40,941 bases of DNA from CAZJRQ01 sp964548535 (GCA_964548535.1 CAZJRQ010000021.1:1-40941); one strand, 5' to 3'. Shown: positions 23,943 to 33,128, counted from the first letter of the stretch. Made by a program: numbers and translations. Notes: generated by a model not told the origin, from the sequence alone.

Positions 23943-24908
23943 ATGAAAATTATAATACTTGATTCAGAAACCGTTACACGAAATGACGTTTCGCTCGATG
24001 CAATTACATCACTTGGAGATTCTCAAGTTTTTGGATATACTCCAAATGAGGACATTGCTGACCGAATTGGAGATGCTGACATTGTAATATGCAACAAGTG
24101 CCTTATTACTGATGAGGTTTTTGAAAAATGCAGCAATCTAAAATACGTTGGGCTTTTCGCAACTGGCTTTAATAATGTTGACTTAGAGTCTGCCACTCGT
24201 CATGGAGCGGTGGTGTGCAATGTGCCGTCTTACTCTACAAATTCTGTAGCACAGCACGCTTTTGCTATGATTTTGAATTATTATAACAAGGTGGCGAAGT
24301 ATGCTCAAACGGTAGACAACGGTGACTGGGTTAATTATAAGCTATTTTCATATTTTTACATACCGACAACCGAGCTTGCAGGCAAAACTATTGGAATTGT
24401 CGGATATGGTGACATCGGCAAAAAGGTTGCTCAAATCGCCAGAACTTTTGATATGAATGTTGTTACGCACACTCGTTCACCAGAAAAGGTTGACGATGGA
24501 ACGCCTGTTTGCACTCTTGAAGACCTTTTGCAGGATTCGGATATAGTATCACTTCATTGTCCGCTGAATGACAAGTCAGAAAAGATGATGAACGAAAAAA
24601 CTTTCAGCATGATGAAAAAAGATTCTTTGCTTGTAAACACATCAAGGGGCGGTCTTGTTGATGAACACGCACTAACTGACGCCCTTAACAATGACATAAT
24701 CGGCGGAGCGTGTCTTGACGTTTTGACTTACGAGCCAATGACGGAAGATTGTCCGCTAAGGCAGGCGAAAAACTGCACAATCACCCCTCACATAGCATGG
24801 GCACCGAAAGAAACAAGAGAACGCCTATTGAAAATTGTTGCGGAAAATATAACGTGTTATATTGACGGCGTGCCGCAGAATGTGGTGAATGGGCAGGAAT
24901 CCTTTTGA
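23943..24908 (+). CDS. D-2-hydroxyacid dehydrogenase (hydroxypyruvate reductase-like)
   Basis: NAD-dependent oxidoreductase that interconverts a 2-keto acid and a D-2-hydroxy acid. The 321-aa protein has the two-domain layout: a catalytic domain, then the Rossmann motif GKTIGIVGYGDIGKKVAQ, the substrate Arg in NTSRGGLVDE, the Glu in LDVLTYEPM and the catalytic His in ITPHIAWAPKETRERL. The pattern is close to glycerate dehydrogenase/hydroxypyruvate reductases; D-lactate or other 2-keto acids are also possible, so no gene symbol is given. Full length, with AAGAGG before the ATG. After the stop a GC-rich stretch (24915-24945) has a small GGGCA / TGCCC hairpin that may help end the transcript. 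Confidence 0.92.
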   Translation: MKIIILDSETVTRNDVSLDAITSLGDSQVFGYTPNEDIADRIGDADIVICNKCLITDEVFEKCSNLKYVGLFATGFNNVDLESATRHGAVVCNVPSYSTNSVAQHAFAMILNYYNKVAKYAQTVDNGDWVNYKLFSYFYIPTTELAGKTIGIVGYGDIGKKVAQIARTFDMNVVTHTRSPEKVDDGTPVCTLEDLLQDSDIVSLHCPLNDKSEKMMNEKTFSMMKKDSLLVNTSRGGLVDEHALTDALNNDIIGGACLDVLTYEPMTEDCPLRQAKNCTITPHIAWAPKETRERLLKIVAENITCYIDGVPQNVVNGQESF

Positions 24909-25037
24909 TTTGTTTGCGTGGGCGGGGCATGTGGAGTGTGTGCCCTTAATGTCAGTAAAGTCATAACTAGTAAACTTGGGCGTTTTTTATAATAGTAATT
25001 TATTTTATAAATATCTTTAAGATTTTGGGGTGGAAAA

Positions 25038-25451
25038 ATGGTAAGAAGATTTACCCGTCGTTCTGGTACAATCATTTTTGCAAGTATAGCAGTCGCCTTT
25101 ATTGCAATTTATTACATTTTATCTGCAACTATATTTAACTCTTCTACACTTAACATTACTGATATTTATTCTGAAACTTCGCCAAATGGAATTTATACTG
25201 TTGACTTTCAGCAAGTAGGTAAGCCCGATAAAACATTTGGTGAGGTAATGGTTAAAGTTATAATATCGGAAAAAGATAAAGAAAACGGTACAAAAGTAAT
25301 AAAAACAATCACAGCGAGGTTATCAAATTACGGCGACTCTGCTAATGAGAATAACTGCGATATTGAATGGTCAGACGAAAAGGTTGTAATTACTCTACAT
25401 AGCGATGAAAAAGACAATCAATTTTATGAAGTCTCATTAATTAATCAATAA
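25038..25451 (+). CDS. Single-TM anchored protein, DUF5412-like
   Basis: A 137-aa protein with a basic N-terminus (VRRFTRRSG), one TM helix (about residues 12-32) and an exported beta-rich domain: SPNGIYTVDFQQVG, FGEVMVKVII, then NNCDIEWSDEKVVITL. This pattern (SPNGxYTV near the start, xxWxDxxVxITL near the end) is that of DUF5412-type lipoproteins and anchored proteins of Firmicutes; the assignment is from memory and only moderate. It has a GGGGTGG ribosome site. proB starts 45 nt after the stop codon. Confidence 0.6.
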   Translation: MVRRFTRRSGTIIFASIAVAFIAIYYILSATIFNSSTLNITDIYSETSPNGIYTVDFQQVGKPDKTFGEVMVKVIISEKDKENGTKVIKTITARLSNYGDSANENNCDIEWSDEKVVITLHSDEKDNQFYEVSLINQ

Positions 25452-25496
25452 TAGATATATAGTAAGAAAACATAAACACACAAAGGAGAATTAATT

Positions 25497-26294
25497 TTGT
25501 CATATTTAAAATCGAAAAAAAGAATAGTTGTAAAGCTGGGTACTTCTACCCTTACTCATAAAACTGGCAAGCTTAATATTCGCCGAGTTGAACAGCTTGT
25601 TAAAAATCTTGCTGATTTGCAAAACGCAGGTCACGAGCTTATAATCGTTTCAAGCGGTGCTATTGGTCTTGGAATGTCAAAACTAGGACTGTCAAAACGC
25701 CCACAGGATACTCCGTCAAAACAGGCTTGTGCCGCTGTTGGACAGTGTGAACTTATGTATATGTACGACAAGCTTTTTTCAAATTACAGCTTGACGGTTG
25801 CTCAATTTTTGCTTACTAAATATATTCTAATTGAGGACAGGTGCAAGAATGTTCAAAATGCTTTGGAAAAAATCATCGAGCATGGTGTAATTCCAATCGT
25901 AAATGAAAATGACACTGTGGCTATTGATGAGCTGGAGCTTGAAGTGGGCGAGAACGATTCTCTTGCGGCTACTGTTGCGACAATTGCACACGCTGATTTG
26001 CTGATTATTATGTCAGATATTGATGGTCTTTATGATAAAGATCCGCACAAATATGAGGACGCAAAGCTTATTCCTGTAGTTGAGGAAATTACAGACGAAA
26101 TTCGCGAGCTTGCAGGTGGTGCTGGCTCAAAACTTGGCACTGGCGGAATGATTACTAAAATTAACGCAGCGGAAATCGCCACTAAAAATGGTATTGATTT
26201 GATTATCGTCAATGGCAGAAATCCTGATAATCTTTATGATATATTCAGTGATGAAAAAATCGGAACATTGTTTAAAGCGAAAGGGGTAGAATAA
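25497..26294 (+). CDS. proB: Glutamate 5-kinase
   Basis: ATP-dependent phosphorylation of glutamate, first step of proline synthesis. The 265-aa protein is the short form without a C-terminal PUA domain, as is usual in clostridia. It has KRIVVKLGTSTLTH, IIVSSGAIGLGM, IVNENDTVA and the kinase signature AGGAGSKLGTGGMITKINAA. The start is a TTG at 25497, 7 nt after AAAGGAGAA; no ATG gives the conserved N-terminus. Its stop is one base before the proA ATG, so translation is coupled. Confidence 0.96.
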   Translation: MSYLKSKKRIVVKLGTSTLTHKTGKLNIRRVEQLVKNLADLQNAGHELIIVSSGAIGLGMSKLGLSKRPQDTPSKQACAAVGQCELMYMYDKLFSNYSLTVAQFLLTKYILIEDRCKNVQNALEKIIEHGVIPIVNENDTVAIDELELEVGENDSLAATVATIAHADLLIIMSDIDGLYDKDPHKYEDAKLIPVVEEITDEIRELAGGAGSKLGTGGMITKINAAEIATKNGIDLIIVNGRNPDNLYDIFSDEKIGTLFKAKGVE

Positions 26295-26295
26295 A

Positions 26296-27546
26296 ATGAA
26301 CTATATTGAACAGTTAGGTACAAAGGCGAAGGCATGCAAGGGCGAGCTTGCAAATGCACTATCAGGTCAGAAAAATGATGCGCTTAAAGCTATTGCAGAG
26401 ATTCTGCGCGCGAGCAAATCTAAAATTATTATTTCAAATTCGGTCGACCTTGAAAATGCAGTTAGACGAAACATGACAAAATCAATGCAGGACAGACTTA
26501 CTCTTAATGAGGATAGAATTGAGGCAATCTCAAAAGCTTGTGAAAAGCTGATTGCAATTGATGAGCCTGTTGGCGTTGTTGAAACTGGTTCAGTTCGTCC
26601 AAACGGCATGAAAATTCAAAAGGTTAGAGTTCCAATGGGCGTTGTTGGAATTATTTATGAAGCACGACCAAATGTCACTGTTGATGCTGCTTCACTTTGT
26701 CTAAAAAGCGGTAATGCTGTAATTTTGCGCGGCGGTAAAGAGGCTTTTAACACTAACAAAATTCTTGTTGACTTAATGCGCCATGCTGTAGAAACTGTAG
26801 GATTTTCAGCTGACATTATTCAGCTTGTTGAAGATACAGACCGCGGAATTGCGTTAGAAATGATGCAGGCAAACGGTTATATCGATGTGCTAATTCCTAG
26901 AGGAGGAGCACAGCTTATTCAGGCTGTAGTTCAGTCAGCAACCGTTCCAGTAATTGAAACTGGTACTGGAAATTGCCATGTTTATGTTGACGCAAATGCT
27001 GATTTAGATATGGCGGTTGATATTGTAAACAATGGAAAAACTCAGCGCCCATCAGTATGCAATGCTGTTGAAAGCTGTCTTGTTCACAGAGAAGTTGCAG
27101 AAGAATTTCTGCTTAAGCTAAAGCCAGTTTTAGATAAGCACAAAGTTGAAATTCGTGGATGTGAACTTACAAGAGCAATTTTAGGTGCAGAAAATGTAGT
27201 GCCAGCTGACGAAGATGATTATGCTACTGAATTTTTGGATTATATTATTTCAATTAAAGTTGTTGAAGATATCGCTGAGGCTCTTGAGCATATTGCAAAA
27301 TATTCAACAGGACATTCTGAGTGCATAGTAACAGAGAGTTTATTTGCGGCTGAAGAATTCCAAAAGCGAGTTGATTCAGCTTGCGTTTATGTGAACTGTT
27401 CGACACGTTTTACAGACGGTGAGGAGTTTGGACTAGGCGCAGAGGTTGGAATTTCTACACAGAAACTTCACGCAAGAGGTCCAATGGGGCTAAAAGAGCT
27501 TACTACTACAAAATATCTAATCAACGGAAACGGACAAATTAGATAG
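26296..27546 (+). CDS. proA: Gamma-glutamyl phosphate reductase
   Basis: NADPH-dependent reduction of glutamyl phosphate to glutamate semialdehyde, second step of proline synthesis. The 416-aa protein has the aldehyde dehydrogenase-type fold: VPMGVVGIIYEARPNVTVDAA, AVILRGGKEA, LIPRGGA, and the active-site Cys in KTQRPSVCNAVE; the C-terminal STRFTDGEEFGLGAEVGISTQKLHARGPMGL is typical. Length is normal. It follows proB with one base between and is followed by a terminator. Confidence 0.97.
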   Translation: MNYIEQLGTKAKACKGELANALSGQKNDALKAIAEILRASKSKIIISNSVDLENAVRRNMTKSMQDRLTLNEDRIEAISKACEKLIAIDEPVGVVETGSVRPNGMKIQKVRVPMGVVGIIYEARPNVTVDAASLCLKSGNAVILRGGKEAFNTNKILVDLMRHAVETVGFSADIIQLVEDTDRGIALEMMQANGYIDVLIPRGGAQLIQAVVQSATVPVIETGTGNCHVYVDANADLDMAVDIVNNGKTQRPSVCNAVESCLVHREVAEEFLLKLKPVLDKHKVEIRGCELTRAILGAENVVPADEDDYATEFLDYIISIKVVEDIAEALEHIAKYSTGHSECIVTESLFAAEEFQKRVDSACVYVNCSTRFTDGEEFGLGAEVGISTQKLHARGPMGLKELTTTKYLINGNGQIR

Positions 27547-27616
27547 ATAAATTTTAAATTAGCATAAATTTAGAAAAATCAGATAATATTCACTTGTGAT
27601 TTGTGTAAAATCAAAT

Positions 27617-27665
27617 AAAAACGCACCGTCAAACCGCAAAATTGGGTTAAACTGTGCGTTTTGTA
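27617..27665 (+). terminator. Terminator of proBA
   Basis: Outer stem AAAACGCAC / GTGCGTTTT with an interrupted inner stem, then TTT; about 70 nt after proA. Confidence 0.75.
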
Positions 27666-27707
27666 TTTAGTTTCAATGACAGCTTAATTGGTTTACAAAT
27701 TTTGACA

Positions 27708-27736
27708 TTGATTAAAAAGAAAATATGTAGTATAAT
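27708..27736 (+). promoter_or_regulatory. Promoter for the GtrA-like gene
   Basis: TTGATT (27708-27713), 17-nt spacer, TATAAT (27731-27736). A TTGACA a few bases upstream is at the wrong distance. Confidence 0.7.
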
Positions 27737-27785
27737 ATAATTTGTAATTTTTTGTAGAACTTAGAACATGGGGAAGGAAATTTTT

Positions 27786-28331
27786 ATGGAGAACATGGAA
27801 GTAGTAAAGACTGAGGAAAAAAAACCGGATATTTTTGACCGAATAATGAGCTTAGGTTTTTTAAAAAAGTTTGAGCCGCTATATAAAAAGAATAAACAAA
27901 TTCTGCTGTATATATTTTTTGGAGGACTTACTACAGTAATTAGTTTTGGATCTTTTTTCATATTGTCAGCTTTTATAGATATTCCAAGTATTGAGTTATT
28001 TGGTAAATCTATCGATATGTCGCTAACTGTGGTTAATGTTATATCATGGATTTGTGCAGTTACTTTTTCTTATATAACATCGAGAATTTGGGTGTTTGAA
28101 TCGCACTCTGAGGGCAAAAAAGCAATCTTTAAAGAGGCAATGTCATTCTGTGGCGGACGTGTTTTTACACTTGTAATTGAAACAATTATGTTGAATGTTG
28201 GCGTTAATACATTCTCAATTAATAAAAACTTGATGAAGATACTTGCAACAATTGTTGTACTTATTTTAAACTATATTATTAGTAAAATGTTAGTTTTCAA
28301 AAAAACGTCTGAGACAACATCTGAGGCTTAA
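27786..28331 (+). CDS. GtrA family membrane protein
   Basis: A 181-aa protein with four TM segments (about residues 40-58, 76-97, 118-136 and 146-166) in the GtrA/DPMS pattern: FGGLTTVISFGSFFIL, SWICAVTFSYITSRIWVF, FKEAMSFCGGRVFTL and ILNYIISKMLVFKK. GtrA-like proteins are thought to help flip polyprenyl-phosphate sugars. A cytoplasmic N-terminal arm of about 35 residues is charged. I chose ATG 27786 because GGGGAAGGAAA lies 7 nt upstream; the ATG at 27768 precedes that site. It may work with a GtrB-type enzyme such as the one at 13.8 kb. Confidence 0.88.
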   Translation: MENMEVVKTEEKKPDIFDRIMSLGFLKKFEPLYKKNKQILLYIFFGGLTTVISFGSFFILSAFIDIPSIELFGKSIDMSLTVVNVISWICAVTFSYITSRIWVFESHSEGKKAIFKEAMSFCGGRVFTLVIETIMLNVGVNTFSINKNLMKILATIVVLILNYIISKMLVFKKTSETTSEA

Positions 28332-28355
28332 ATCTTAGCTGAATTTATACATATT

Positions 28356-28397
28356 AAAAAAGACTTGCGGGGATTAATTTTCTCCGCAAGTCTTTGT
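28356..28397. terminator. Bidirectional terminator, GtrA-like gene / P1B ATPase
   Basis: Stem AAAGACTTGCGG / CCGCAAGTCTTT with A-run and T-rich flanks, between two convergent genes. Confidence 0.85.
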
Positions 28398-30269
28398 TTA
28401 TTTCACTTTATTATTAGATTTGTTAATTTTCAAAGTTCTTGATGAATTTAAAATTGCGATGATAGATACGCCAACGTCTGCAAAAACAGCCTCCCACATA
28501 TTAGCATAACCCAAAGCGCCAAGCAGTAATACAGCCAATTTTACACCTAATGCAAAAACTATATTTTGCTTTACAATTCGCAAAGTTTTCTTTGAAATAT
28601 CAATTGCAGTTGCTACCTTTTCAGGATTATCGTCCATAAGAACAACGTCAGCTGCCTCAATTGCTGCCTCTGAACCCATTGCACCCATTGCTATACCAAT
28701 GTCTGCACGAGAAAGTACGGGTGCATCATTTATTCCGTCACCGACGAAAATCAACCTGCCATTTGCAGATTTTTTATCAAGCAAATCCTCAACCTTGTCA
28801 ACCTTATCAGCTGGCAAAAGCTGTGTATAAACCTCGTCTAAACCAAGTTTTTGCGAAACATCATTACCGACTTCTTTTGAGTCACCGGTTAGCATAACAG
28901 TTTTGCTGATTCCAGTAGATTTTAAATCAGCAATCGCTTTTTGAGACGTTTCCTTAACCTCGTCAGAAATCAAAATGTAACCAGCATATTTTTCATCAAC
29001 AGCAACATAAACAACAGTGCCGACCTTGCTGCAAGGCTCAAATCCCTCAGCATTGATTTTTTTCATAAGCTTATCATTACCTGCGCAAACGTGCATGCCG
29101 TCGACATCAGCCTTTACTCCATGGCCTGAAATTTCCTCGCTGTTTGTAATTTCAGACGCCAAAATTTCATGACCATATGCCAACTTGATCGATTTTGAGA
29201 TTGGGTGATCGGAGTAACTTTCTGCAAATGCGGTAAGTCGCAACAGCTCGTCATTGGAAATATCTCCATGCGGATTAACTTCTGTAACTTTAAAAACGCC
29301 CTTAGTAAGTGTACCAGTTTTGTCAAAAACTACAACCTCAGCTTGAGCCAAAAATTCAAGATAATTTCCGCCCTTAATTAAGATTCCCTGCTTGCTCGCT
29401 CCGCCTATTCCGCCGAAGAAGCCGAGAGGCACTGAAATAACCAACGCACAAGGACATGAAATTACAAGGAAAATCAACGCTCGCTGAATCCAATCAGCCC
29501 AAACTCCGCCTGCAAATAAAGGTGGAATTATAGCAAGAGCCAACGCTGAAAATACAACGACAGGTGTGTAATATCTTGCAAACTTTGTGATGAAATTTTC
29601 AGCCTTAGCTTTTTTAGATGCTGAGTTTTCAACCAAATCCAATATCTTAGAAACGGTCGATTCACCGAAAGTTTTTGTAACTTTAATTTTCAAAACACCA
29701 GTTTGGTTAATACATCCGCTTATAATATCTGTGCCTTCTGAAACACTTCTAGGCAAGCTTTCACCAGTAAGTGCTGATGTATCAACGCTCGATTTTCCGT
29801 CTAGAACAACACCGTCAAGAGGAATTTTTTCACCAGGCTTCACAACAATAGTGTCGCCGATTTTAATGTCGTTAGGGTCAACCTGAACAAGCTGTCCGTC
29901 ACGCTCTATGTTCGCATAATCAGGACGAATATCCATTAGAGCTGATATAGATTTTCGTGATTTTCCAACAGCATAGCTTTCAAAAAGCTCACCGACTTGA
30001 TTGAAAAGCATAACGATAACAGCCTCAGGATATTCACCAATACAAAATGCTCCGATAGTGGCTATAGTCATCAGAAAATTTTCATCAAACAGCTGGCCGT
30101 TTACAATGTTTTTGAAGGACTTCCAAACAATGTCCCAGCCGACAATCAGATAAGGCACTAAAAAAACAGCAAGCGAAATCCAACCTTCAACAGGAAGAAT
30201 TAACGCAACAACCCAAAATACAGCACCGATGATAATTCTCGTCAGCAATTTTTTCTGTTTGCGTGTCAT
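28398..30269 (-). CDS. Heavy-metal P1B-type ATPase (Zn/Cd/Pb exporter type)
   Basis: ATP-driven export of soft divalent metal ions. The 623-aa protein has the membrane metal site CPC in SCPCALVISVP, the phosphorylation motif DKTGTLT, TGES in the actuator domain, DHPIS (the HP motif of P1B pumps), and GDGINDAPVL. It lacks the N-terminal metal-binding HMA domain normally fused to CadA/ZntA. That domain is encoded as a separate 73-aa protein 16 nt upstream. CPC with an ArsR/SmtB regulator carrying ELCVCD suggests Cd/Zn/Pb rather than Cu, but the metal is an inference. The ATG follows AAGGAGG. Last gene of the operon. Confidence 0.93.
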   Translation of the reverse strand: MTRKQKKLLTRIIIGAVFWVVALILPVEGWISLAVFLVPYLIVGWDIVWKSFKNIVNGQLFDENFLMTIATIGAFCIGEYPEAVIVMLFNQVGELFESYAVGKSRKSISALMDIRPDYANIERDGQLVQVDPNDIKIGDTIVVKPGEKIPLDGVVLDGKSSVDTSALTGESLPRSVSEGTDIISGCINQTGVLKIKVTKTFGESTVSKILDLVENSASKKAKAENFITKFARYYTPVVVFSALALAIIPPLFAGGVWADWIQRALIFLVISCPCALVISVPLGFFGGIGGASKQGILIKGGNYLEFLAQAEVVVFDKTGTLTKGVFKVTEVNPHGDISNDELLRLTAFAESYSDHPISKSIKLAYGHEILASEITNSEEISGHGVKADVDGMHVCAGNDKLMKKINAEGFEPCSKVGTVVYVAVDEKYAGYILISDEVKETSQKAIADLKSTGISKTVMLTGDSKEVGNDVSQKLGLDEVYTQLLPADKVDKVEDLLDKKSANGRLIFVGDGINDAPVLSRADIGIAMGAMGSEAAIEAADVVLMDDNPEKVATAIDISKKTLRIVKQNIVFALGVKLAVLLLGALGYANMWEAVFADVGVSIIAILNSSRTLKINKSNNKVK

Positions 30270-30285
30270 AGAATAAAGTTCCTCC

Positions 30286-30507
30286 TTAATCAGTAATTAT
30301 TGTGCAATCAGGTTCAATTTTTCTGCATATCTTAACAGCCTTTTTTAGAATACCGTCAAACGCTTTTTCATCTGCCTCAATTGTAAGCTTTTGAGTAATA
30401 AAACTAATTGAGCAGCTCTCAACGCCGTCTATTTTGCTAATACCATCCTGCATTTTACCTGCACAGTTTGCACATTCCAAATCTTCCATCTTAAATACTT
30501 TTCTCAT
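30286..30507 (-). CDS. Stand-alone HMA metal-binding domain
   Basis: A 73-aa soluble protein made of one heavy-metal-associated ferredoxin-like fold. The metal-binding motif is C12-A-N-C15 (in LECANCAGKM) rather than the common CxxC with Gly-Met. It lies between the repressor and the ATPase, with GGAG before its ATG. It is either a metallochaperone for the pump or a detached N-terminal domain of it. The rest of the fold (VESCSISFITQKLTIEAD) is typical. Confidence 0.88.
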   Translation of the reverse strand: MRKVFKMEDLECANCAGKMQDGISKIDGVESCSISFITQKLTIEADEKAFDGILKKAVKICRKIEPDCTIITD

Positions 30508-30553
30508 AATAATTTCTCCTTACTTATTTTATATAGTATAATTAATTTAAAAA

Positions 30554-30943
30554 CTATTCCTCAATATGCTCCATGCCTTGATTGATAATTCGTCTTACAT
30601 GGTCATCGGCAAGTGAATAAAATACAATTTTGCCCTCACGTCTTGACTTAACTAGCTTATTCATTTTTAAAACTCTAAGCTGATGAGAACAAGCCGTTTG
30701 AGTAAGTCCTAAAATTTGAGCCAAATCGCAAACACAAAGCTCTGATTCGAACAATACATATAATATTCGAATTCTAGTAGAATCGCCAAAGACTTTAAAA
30801 AGTTCAGCTAAATCATAAAGATGTTCCTCAGCCGGCATTACATTCGTTATTTTGTTAATCACATCTTCATGAAGACAAAGATAATCGCAAGTATCTATTT
30901 TTTTGTTATCACTCTTATCATAATTCAAATCATTTTTTGACAT
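30554..30943 (-). CDS. ArsR/SmtB-family metal-responsive repressor (CadC-like)
   Basis: A 129-aa winged-helix repressor that leaves DNA when it binds metal. The core runs LFKVFGDSTRIRILYVLFESELCVCDLAQILGLTQTACSHQLRVLKMNKLVKSRREGK; CVCD at the start of alpha-3 is the CadC/ArsR metal site, and the N-terminal extension has C and H residues (CDYLCLHED) that complete a CadC-type site. VRRIINQGMEH at the end could hold alpha-5 ligands as well. The ATG at 30943 has AAAGGTG at the proper distance; an in-frame GTG at 30955 lies inside that site. First gene of the operon, under a palindromic operator. Confidence 0.92.
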   Translation of the reverse strand: MSKNDLNYDKSDNKKIDTCDYLCLHEDVINKITNVMPAEEHLYDLAELFKVFGDSTRIRILYVLFESELCVCDLAQILGLTQTACSHQLRVLKMNKLVKSRREGKIVFYSLADDHVRRIINQGMEHIEE

Positions 30944-31046
30944 TAGTAAACACACCTTTCATATACCAAACTTTCACATCGTATTAAAACGTTTAGACTG
31001 TTAAAAACTATATTATGCATAAAATATTTATTCCGCCATCAATACA

Positions 31047-31070
31047 TCATATGAACATCTATTCATATGA
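31047..31070. promoter_or_regulatory. ArsR/SmtB-type operator
   Basis: TCATATGAA, 6 nt, TTCATATGA: perfect 9-bp arms and the TGAA-N6-TTCA core known for SmtB/CzrA/CadC operators. It overlaps the -10 box of the metal-export operon, so binding should block RNA polymerase. Confidence 0.85.
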
Positions 31071-31095
31071 TACAACATAAATTTGTTTTTGTCAA
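31067..31095 (-). promoter_or_regulatory. Promoter of the metal-export operon
   Basis: On the minus strand TTGACA (31090-31095), 17-nt spacer, TATCAT (31067-31072). The -10 box is part of the operator. Confidence 0.85.
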
Positions 31096-31187
31096 TATGT
31101 TTTTTAAAAAAATTATAACTATTTGTAGAAATACAAAAATCAACTAATCAAATTAATTACAAATTTTACATTAATGATAAAAAGGGG

Positions 31188-31216
31188 TTGAAAATAAATA
31201 AATAACGTGATATAAT
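31188..31216 (+). promoter_or_regulatory. Promoter of the GH26 gene
   Basis: TTGAAA (31188-31193), 17-nt spacer, TATAAT (31211-31216). The rest of the 30944-31270 intergenic region holds only the divergent metal operon promoter and AT-rich DNA. Confidence 0.75.
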
Positions 31217-31270
31217 AACAAAGAATACGATAAGATACACATTGTGTTTGAGAAAGGAATGTTAATTAAA

Positions 31271-33016
31271 ATGTCGGCAAAAAAAATTATTACAACCATT
31301 TTAGCTATAAATCTAGCGCTTATTTCATTGACATCATGCGGACAGGAAATTAAACAGAACGACAGCATTGTTAAGCCAGAAGACACATCGTCGGAAGTGA
31401 CAACAACTGCTCCTGTTAATTCCGAGCAAGAACAAGATACTGTGACTACTGCTGAGGAAAAGAAAATCAAATCAAATGAAATAAAGTATGAAAAGTTCAG
31501 CAAAACCTTGCAAGCTGAGAAGGGCAAGTTAACAGGTGATGCAAAAACATCAGACAAGCGAGAAGGTTATAAAGGTGACGGATATGTTACTAATATAACA
31601 AATGACAAGAGTGGCTGGGAGCTTGAGTTTGATCTTCCAGAATCTCAATATTATAATATCAGCTTGACTCTTGCATCTGACAAGGCAGCAAAAAGCACAA
31701 TAACAGCTAACGGAAATTCAGTGGGCGATTTTATTACAAACGGCTCAAAGAAATTTGAAGTTGTGACTTTTGATAATATTTATCTTGAAAAGGGCAAGGT
31801 GAAGATTTCTATGCTTGCTACTGATATTGCTATAGATATTGACTTTGTTAAAATTCAAGCAAGTGATGAAATTAAAAATCTGAATCTGGATTTAAAAGAC
31901 GTTTCACTGACTAACCAGAATGCTGATTATAAAACTCAAGCTGTTTACAGATACATAAGCGATAATTTCGGCAAAAAGGTTATTTTAGGACAGCATGATA
32001 CAGTAGGTTCACTTGCTGAAACTAATGTTATATATGAAACAACAGGCAAGTACCCTGCAATTAGAATGGGCGACCTAATGCCGTTTACAGATGATAAAAC
32101 AATAATCGGCGAGCATGAAATTGAATACGCGACTAATTGGTCGGAAGAAAACGGACTAGTTAGCTATATGTGGCACTGGACCGACCCTATGGGCACTGGT
32201 GAATATTATTCGGACAAGACAGATTTTGACTTATCTAAGGCTGTTACTAAGGAAGACATAGCTGACAAATCGATAGATGACATAAAAAAGCTTAATAAAG
32301 ACGGCAAGGTTTCAGACGAGTGCTTAGCTATTGTTGAGGATATTGACAAAATTTCAGCAAAGCTTGGTGAACTTAAAGATGCTGGTGTTCCCGTTTTATG
32401 GAGACCTCTTCACGAGGCTTCAAACGGATATTTCTGGTGGGGCAAGGATGCGAAATCTTACAAATGGTTATGGAATTTAATGTATCAGCGTCAAACAAAT
32501 TATCATAAGCTTGACAACCTAATTTGGGTATGGTCAGCACAGAATGCCGATTGGTATGTTGGTGATGATAAATGTGATATAATCTCAATGGATATATATG
32601 ACAGCGGAAGTCAATCCGGACAGATAAACCGTCTAATGTTTTTACACAAAATCAGCGGCAAAAAACCTATAGCAATGAGTGAGTGCGGAAATTTCCCAAG
32701 CATTCAAAGTATGGCAGATGAAAATGCTATGTGGTCGTTTATCGGACAGTGGGGAGGAAACTTCTTGCTCAACTCAGATTATACTATTAACGAAGATTAT
32801 AATACAACCGAAAATCTAATTGAGATTTATAATAATGATTTAACTCTTACAAGAGAAAAACTTCCTGATTTTGACAACATAGCAAAAAAACTAGAGCAAG
32901 ATAAAGAAGAATCCGGAAAAGAATCAGAAACTGAGAAAGTAACTACAACTGCTGATAGCAAAGATTCAAACGAGACCGAATCAAAATCTGAAAAGACTAC
33001 AACAACTAAAAAATAG
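31271..33016 (+). CDS. GH26 beta-mannanase lipoprotein with N-terminal CBM35-like domain
   Basis: Extracellular hydrolysis of beta-mannan, anchored by a lipid. The 581-aa protein has a signal peptide with lipobox SLTSC (Cys about residue 24), a Thr/Glu-rich linker, a CBM35-like beta-sandwich (about residues 72-205, GYKGDGYVTNITNDKSGWELEFDLP ... IDIDFVKIQ), then a GH26 barrel: ILGQHDTVGS, WHWTDPMG, the acid/base Glu in WRPLHEASNGYFWWG (about residue 382) and the nucleophile Glu in AMSECGNFPS (about residue 471). The last 40 residues are a Ser/Thr/Lys/Glu tail of low complexity. ATG 31271 has AGAAAGGA at 11 nt; upstream GTG and ATG codons are poorly placed. It stands alone. Confidence 0.92.
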   Translation: MSAKKIITTILAINLALISLTSCGQEIKQNDSIVKPEDTSSEVTTTAPVNSEQEQDTVTTAEEKKIKSNEIKYEKFSKTLQAEKGKLTGDAKTSDKREGYKGDGYVTNITNDKSGWELEFDLPESQYYNISLTLASDKAAKSTITANGNSVGDFITNGSKKFEVVTFDNIYLEKGKVKISMLATDIAIDIDFVKIQASDEIKNLNLDLKDVSLTNQNADYKTQAVYRYISDNFGKKVILGQHDTVGSLAETNVIYETTGKYPAIRMGDLMPFTDDKTIIGEHEIEYATNWSEENGLVSYMWHWTDPMGTGEYYSDKTDFDLSKAVTKEDIADKSIDDIKKLNKDGKVSDECLAIVEDIDKISAKLGELKDAGVPVLWRPLHEASNGYFWWGKDAKSYKWLWNLMYQRQTNYHKLDNLIWVWSAQNADWYVGDDKCDIISMDIYDSGSQSGQINRLMFLHKISGKKPIAMSECGNFPSIQSMADENAMWSFIGQWGGNFLLNSDYTINEDYNTTENLIEIYNNDLTLTREKLPDFDNIAKKLEQDKEESGKESETEKVTTTADSKDSNETESKSEKTTTTKK

Positions 33017-33047
33017 ACTCTAGCTAAAAATACTATATAATTACAAA

Positions 33048-33079
33048 AACAGCTGTAAACGATAATGTTTACAGCTGTT
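33048..33079 (+). terminator. Hairpin after the GH26 gene
   Basis: Stem AACAGCTGTAAAC / GTTTACAGCTGTT with a 6-nt loop, but few T after it; probably works together with the next hairpin. Confidence 0.6.
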
Positions 33080-33087
33080 TCAGTTTA

Positions 33088-33128
33088 TAAAGCGCCTCCG
33101 TATTCACAAAAATACGAAGGCGCTTTTT
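33088..33128. terminator. Terminator, GH26 gene / femAB-like gene
   Basis: Stem AAAGCGCCTCCGTATT / AATACGAAGGCGCTTT with a T-run on the plus strand. It lies between convergent genes. Confidence 0.85.

Noticed and set aside
30944..30955. GTG start for the ArsR-like repressor
   Set aside because: The GTG is part of the AAAGGTG ribosome site of the ATG at 30943.
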